Below are positions 19,720 through 21,997 of a DNA stretch of 21,997 bases, piece by piece. The position numbers and the translations under genes were made by a program. A model generated the notes under the pieces. That model was not told the DNA's origin. It saw nothing but the letters and a program-made list of their open reading frames with translations, and ran no database searches. Numbering within the stretch: the first letter of the stretch is position 1; every line of letters starts with the position of its first letter. Source of the DNA: Hamiltosporidium magnivora (Eukaryota; Microsporidia; Dubosqiidae); the NCBI GenBank assembly GCA_004325065.1, contig PITI01000105.1, forward strand, positions 1 through 21,997. The letters are read 5' to 3'.

Positions 19720-21006
19720 TCATTTCGACATATTTTCCTCATAAACTTCTTCCAGGGCTTTAATTGAAAATTTTTTAGCCACACTTTTAAGTTCAATTTG
19801 AAATTTTAATAAAGCTTTGAGATCGTTCGAATCACTAACTAAGTCAACCACAAAACCAGACCTACCAAATCTTCCAGATCGACCTACACGATGAATATAT
19901 GTTTCCACATTTGGTATTCCTTTAACTATTGGAAGATCAAAATTTATAATGAGGTTTACCTGTGGAATATCCATTCCTCGTGAAAATATATCAGTTGAAA
20001 TCAACACACGAGCCTTTGCAGTTCTAAAATCATCCACAACTTTTTCCTTTGCTGCCATTTCAATATCCCCATGAAGACATGCTGTTTCATGAAGATCAGC
20101 TTCTAATTCTTTTCTCAAAACCTCAACCATATGTTTGGTTGCAACAAAAATTATAGACTGCCCTACACTTAAATATTCATATAAAGATTTTATTGCTTTC
20201 ATTTTTTCTTTTCTCTCTATTTCTAAATAATATAATTTTATTTCTTCGGGTTTTAAATTTTCCTTTTCATACATACAAGTGGCTTTCGGCGAAAAATCTT
20301 CAATCACTTTTTTAATTTGCGAATAGAAAGTAGCAGAGAAATATATTTTTTGAGATTTTTCTAAAATTTTTAAAATTCTATATGCATGAGAACCCATACC
20401 ATCTAAATTTAAAACCGCATCCGCCTCATCAATAACTATAATTTTAACAGTTTGGGCTTTTTCCTTGTCCATGCTAAATAACTTCAAAACACCACCCGGA
20501 CTTCCAACAATAATTTCTTGATTCTCATATTCTACATCAGGTTTTACAGTATAAACTTTTATATTGTTTGGCGCTCCAAGTTTAGCAATCACATCAGAAA
20601 CCTGTTGATTCAGAACTCTTGTTGGTGTTAGAACCACTGCTTGCAAACCACCTTTAGAAACACATTTTTGAAGAAGACAAGCTGCAAATGCTAATGTTTT
20701 ACCTGTTCCACTTTTACTCTGTACTGCCAAATCATCTCCTTTTAAAATGGTTGGAATAGATGCAGCTTGTATAATACTTGGTTGTTCGTATCCCATTTCA
20801 TATATAGAATCAAGCAAAGAATCATTTAATTCCATTTCCGAGAATTTTTCTTTAACTATTAGATTCTGATTCTTCGGCATTTTAATTTCCCAATTATTTA
20901 AACTGGCTTGTATAGATGATTTTATTTTTTCAGTGTCTTTAGACAATTCTTCAAATAGTTCAAACGCTACTTGTTTTTCAGTTTGAAAATTCATCTCATT
21001 GTTCAT
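19720..21006 (-). CDS. DBP5: DEAD-box ATP-dependent RNA helicase, Dbp5/DDX19-like
   Basis: A 428-residue intact DEAD-box helicase. Q-motif: F55 with MGYEQPSIIQ (71-80). Motif I SKSGTGKT (97-104), Ia PTRVLNQ (128-134), Ib GSPGG (168-172), II DEAD (193-196), III SAT (224-226), IV IIFVAT (285-290), V STDIFSRGMDIP (337-348), VI HRVGRSGR (372-379). The Dbp5/DDX19 assignment rests on the spacer between NFDLP and ETYIHR (359-372), as in NFDLP...D..TYLHRIGR of that family, and on the short N-terminal extension before the Q-motif. Family role: at the cytoplasmic face of the nuclear pore, Gle1-stimulated ATPase that strips export proteins from mRNA. The start at 21006 follows the CCC signal by six bases; Met5 is an alternative. 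Conservative departures are PTRVL for PTREL and SRGMD for ARGID. A general eIF4A-like helicase is the alternative. Confidence 0.85.
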   Translation of the reverse strand: MNNEMNFQTEKQVAFELFEELSKDTEKIKSSIQASLNNWEIKMPKNQNLIVKEKFSEMELNDSLLDSIYEMGYEQPSIIQAASIPTILKGDDLAVQSKSGTGKTLAFAACLLQKCVSKGGLQAVVLTPTRVLNQQVSDVIAKLGAPNNIKVYTVKPDVEYENQEIIVGSPGGVLKLFSMDKEKAQTVKIIVIDEADAVLNLDGMGSHAYRILKILEKSQKIYFSATFYSQIKKVIEDFSPKATCMYEKENLKPEEIKLYYLEIERKEKMKAIKSLYEYLSVGQSIIFVATKHMVEVLRKELEADLHETACLHGDIEMAAKEKVVDDFRTAKARVLISTDIFSRGMDIPQVNLIINFDLPIVKGIPNVETYIHRVGRSGRFGRSGFVVDLVSDSNDLKALLKFQIELKSVAKKFSIKALEEVYEENMSK

Positions 21007-21055
21007 ATTTCTGGGTAAAAGAAATTTTTATAAAAATATTTAAAAGAATCCTTTT
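21007..21055 (-). promoter_or_regulatory. Promoter and CCC start signal of the helicase gene
   Basis: Read on the minus strand: ggattcttttaaatattt, then ttataaaaatttctttta, then CCC (21015-21013), six bases and the ATG. The order AT-rich core, ATAAAAATTTCTT, TTA-CCC, ATG is the same as before LINE copy 1 (205-255). CCC-like signals shortly upstream of start codons are established for microsporidia. The AT core as TATA-like element is inferred. Confidence 0.55.
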
Positions 21056-21385
21056 TTTTTATAAAATATTCAAAGCAACTTAAAGAAATTCTTAAGTGAA
21101 TTAAAAAAACTGCTAACTATTTTTTAATACCCTGTTTGTATTTATTACTATTCTTACTTCATTTTTTATGTAAATATTTCTAATTATTTTAATATTTAAT
21201 TTCTTTAAATATAATTTAAATCTAAAAGAAAACCAAAGATATATTTAATTACTCTATTGTCAGTTAAATCTTAGACTATTTTTTCTTATTCTTAAATTCT
21301 TAAAAAAAAATATTTTTTTTATCAAAATAAACAGTTGAACACAAAAGAAAGAATATAAGAAATTTTAACCATTTTTTTCATTTAA
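21056..21385. other. AT-rich spacer upstream of the helicase gene
   Basis: AT-rich, with homopolymer runs; no feature seen. Confidence 0.5.
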
Positions 21386-21565
21386 AAATTTAAAAACAAT
21401 TTGTATTCTAATTCATTAAAAAGTTTTGCTGATAATTTTAAATTTTTTATTAAATGGATTCGGATTATAAAGATGTGGATTTTTAATATTACTAGAACAG
21501 ATAACCCTGGGTTTGATAGAAAGAAACTGTTCTACAAAGATAAATACAATATAATAGATTCGTAA
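21386..21565 (+). other. Short open stretch, possible gene relic
   Basis: After the stop at 21383-21385 a frame is open for 59 codons to TAA 21563-21565. It has no suitable ATG near its start; the first Met is in KMW. It contains FNITRTDNPGFDRKKLFYKD, which is unlike the surrounding low-complexity translations. No family was recognised. It could be the tail of a decayed gene or chance. Confidence 0.25.
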
Positions 21566-21997
21566 AGATTTCAATAACCTAAATCAAAATTATTTACATT
21601 TCTAAAATAAACATAATTGAATTAATTTTGCTGAAAACATATTTAAATTAGGTAACCAGATAAAATATGTATTAGAGTCTCAATTAATTATAAATTTTTG
21701 TATAAATGATAAATAGATTTTTTAAAAAATAAAGAAATTTGTTTGTTCATTCATTTTCTTTTTAATGTCTTTTATAATAATTCAAATCTAAACTATACTG
21801 AAATAATTGAGATTAAATCATCTATATGTAGATAAAGTATTTGAATCATAAAAAAGCAAATAGTTTATTAGTGAGTCTTTTATTCGAAGCATCTATTAAC
21901 ACAATCTGCTGAAGAATAAATCTTTACTAATTTAATTTTATAAAATATTCAATAGCAAAAATCTATTTATTAATTACTTAAGAGACTATCTTAAGTC
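21566..21997. other. AT-rich region, no supported feature
   Basis: The last 430 bases are AT-rich with no open frame, repeat or RNA gene that I can support. Confidence 0.5.

Noticed and set aside
1..21997. tRNA genes, CRISPR arrays, riboswitches, bacterial operons
   Set aside because: No cloverleaf with GGTTCRA-type arm, no regularly spaced repeats and no prokaryotic gene organisation were seen.

Overview
The window looks like an AT-rich, intron-poor eukaryotic genome, most likely microsporidian. The one intact gene is a compact Dbp5-type DEAD-box helicase. It has a CCC signal six bases before its ATG and an AATAAA almost touching its stop, both typical of microsporidian genes. No bacterial or phage features are visible. 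The assignment to Microsporidia is an inference.

Positions 1-9047 (GC clearly higher than the rest) hold two diverged, head-to-tail copies of one non-LTR retrotransposon (LINE). Each has ORF1, with Cys-rich knuckles and a conserved C-terminal domain, followed by ORF2, with an APE-type endonuclease and a reverse transcriptase. Both copies are broken by frameshifts and stops, but the two can be aligned nearly end to end at protein level. ORF2 starts inside the end of ORF1 through an 11-nt overlap that is almost identical in both copies. Copy 1 keeps RT motif A but has YADN instead of YADD; copy 2 keeps YADD but has Asn in place of the motif A Asp. Each unit is preceded by the same AT-rich promoter-like block, which also lies in front of the helicase gene and once more at 9772-9822.

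Positions 9048-9730 are a spacer with a GC-richer, coding-like stretch and an 82-bp tandem repeat. Positions 9.8-18.6 kb are a very AT-rich region with no intact gene. Within it, several long frames carry far fewer stops than expected, best at 14777-15508 on the minus strand with a C-x2-C motif. I read these as heavily decayed genes. A clearer pseudogene lies at 18595-19057 and a short zinc-ribbon-like relic at 19229-19354.

Positions 19720-21006 (minus) are the intact Dbp5/DDX19-like helicase with its promoter. The last kilobase is AT-rich with one short unexplained open stretch. Overall, the layout is a retrotransposon pair, a gene graveyard, and one housekeeping gene at the edge.
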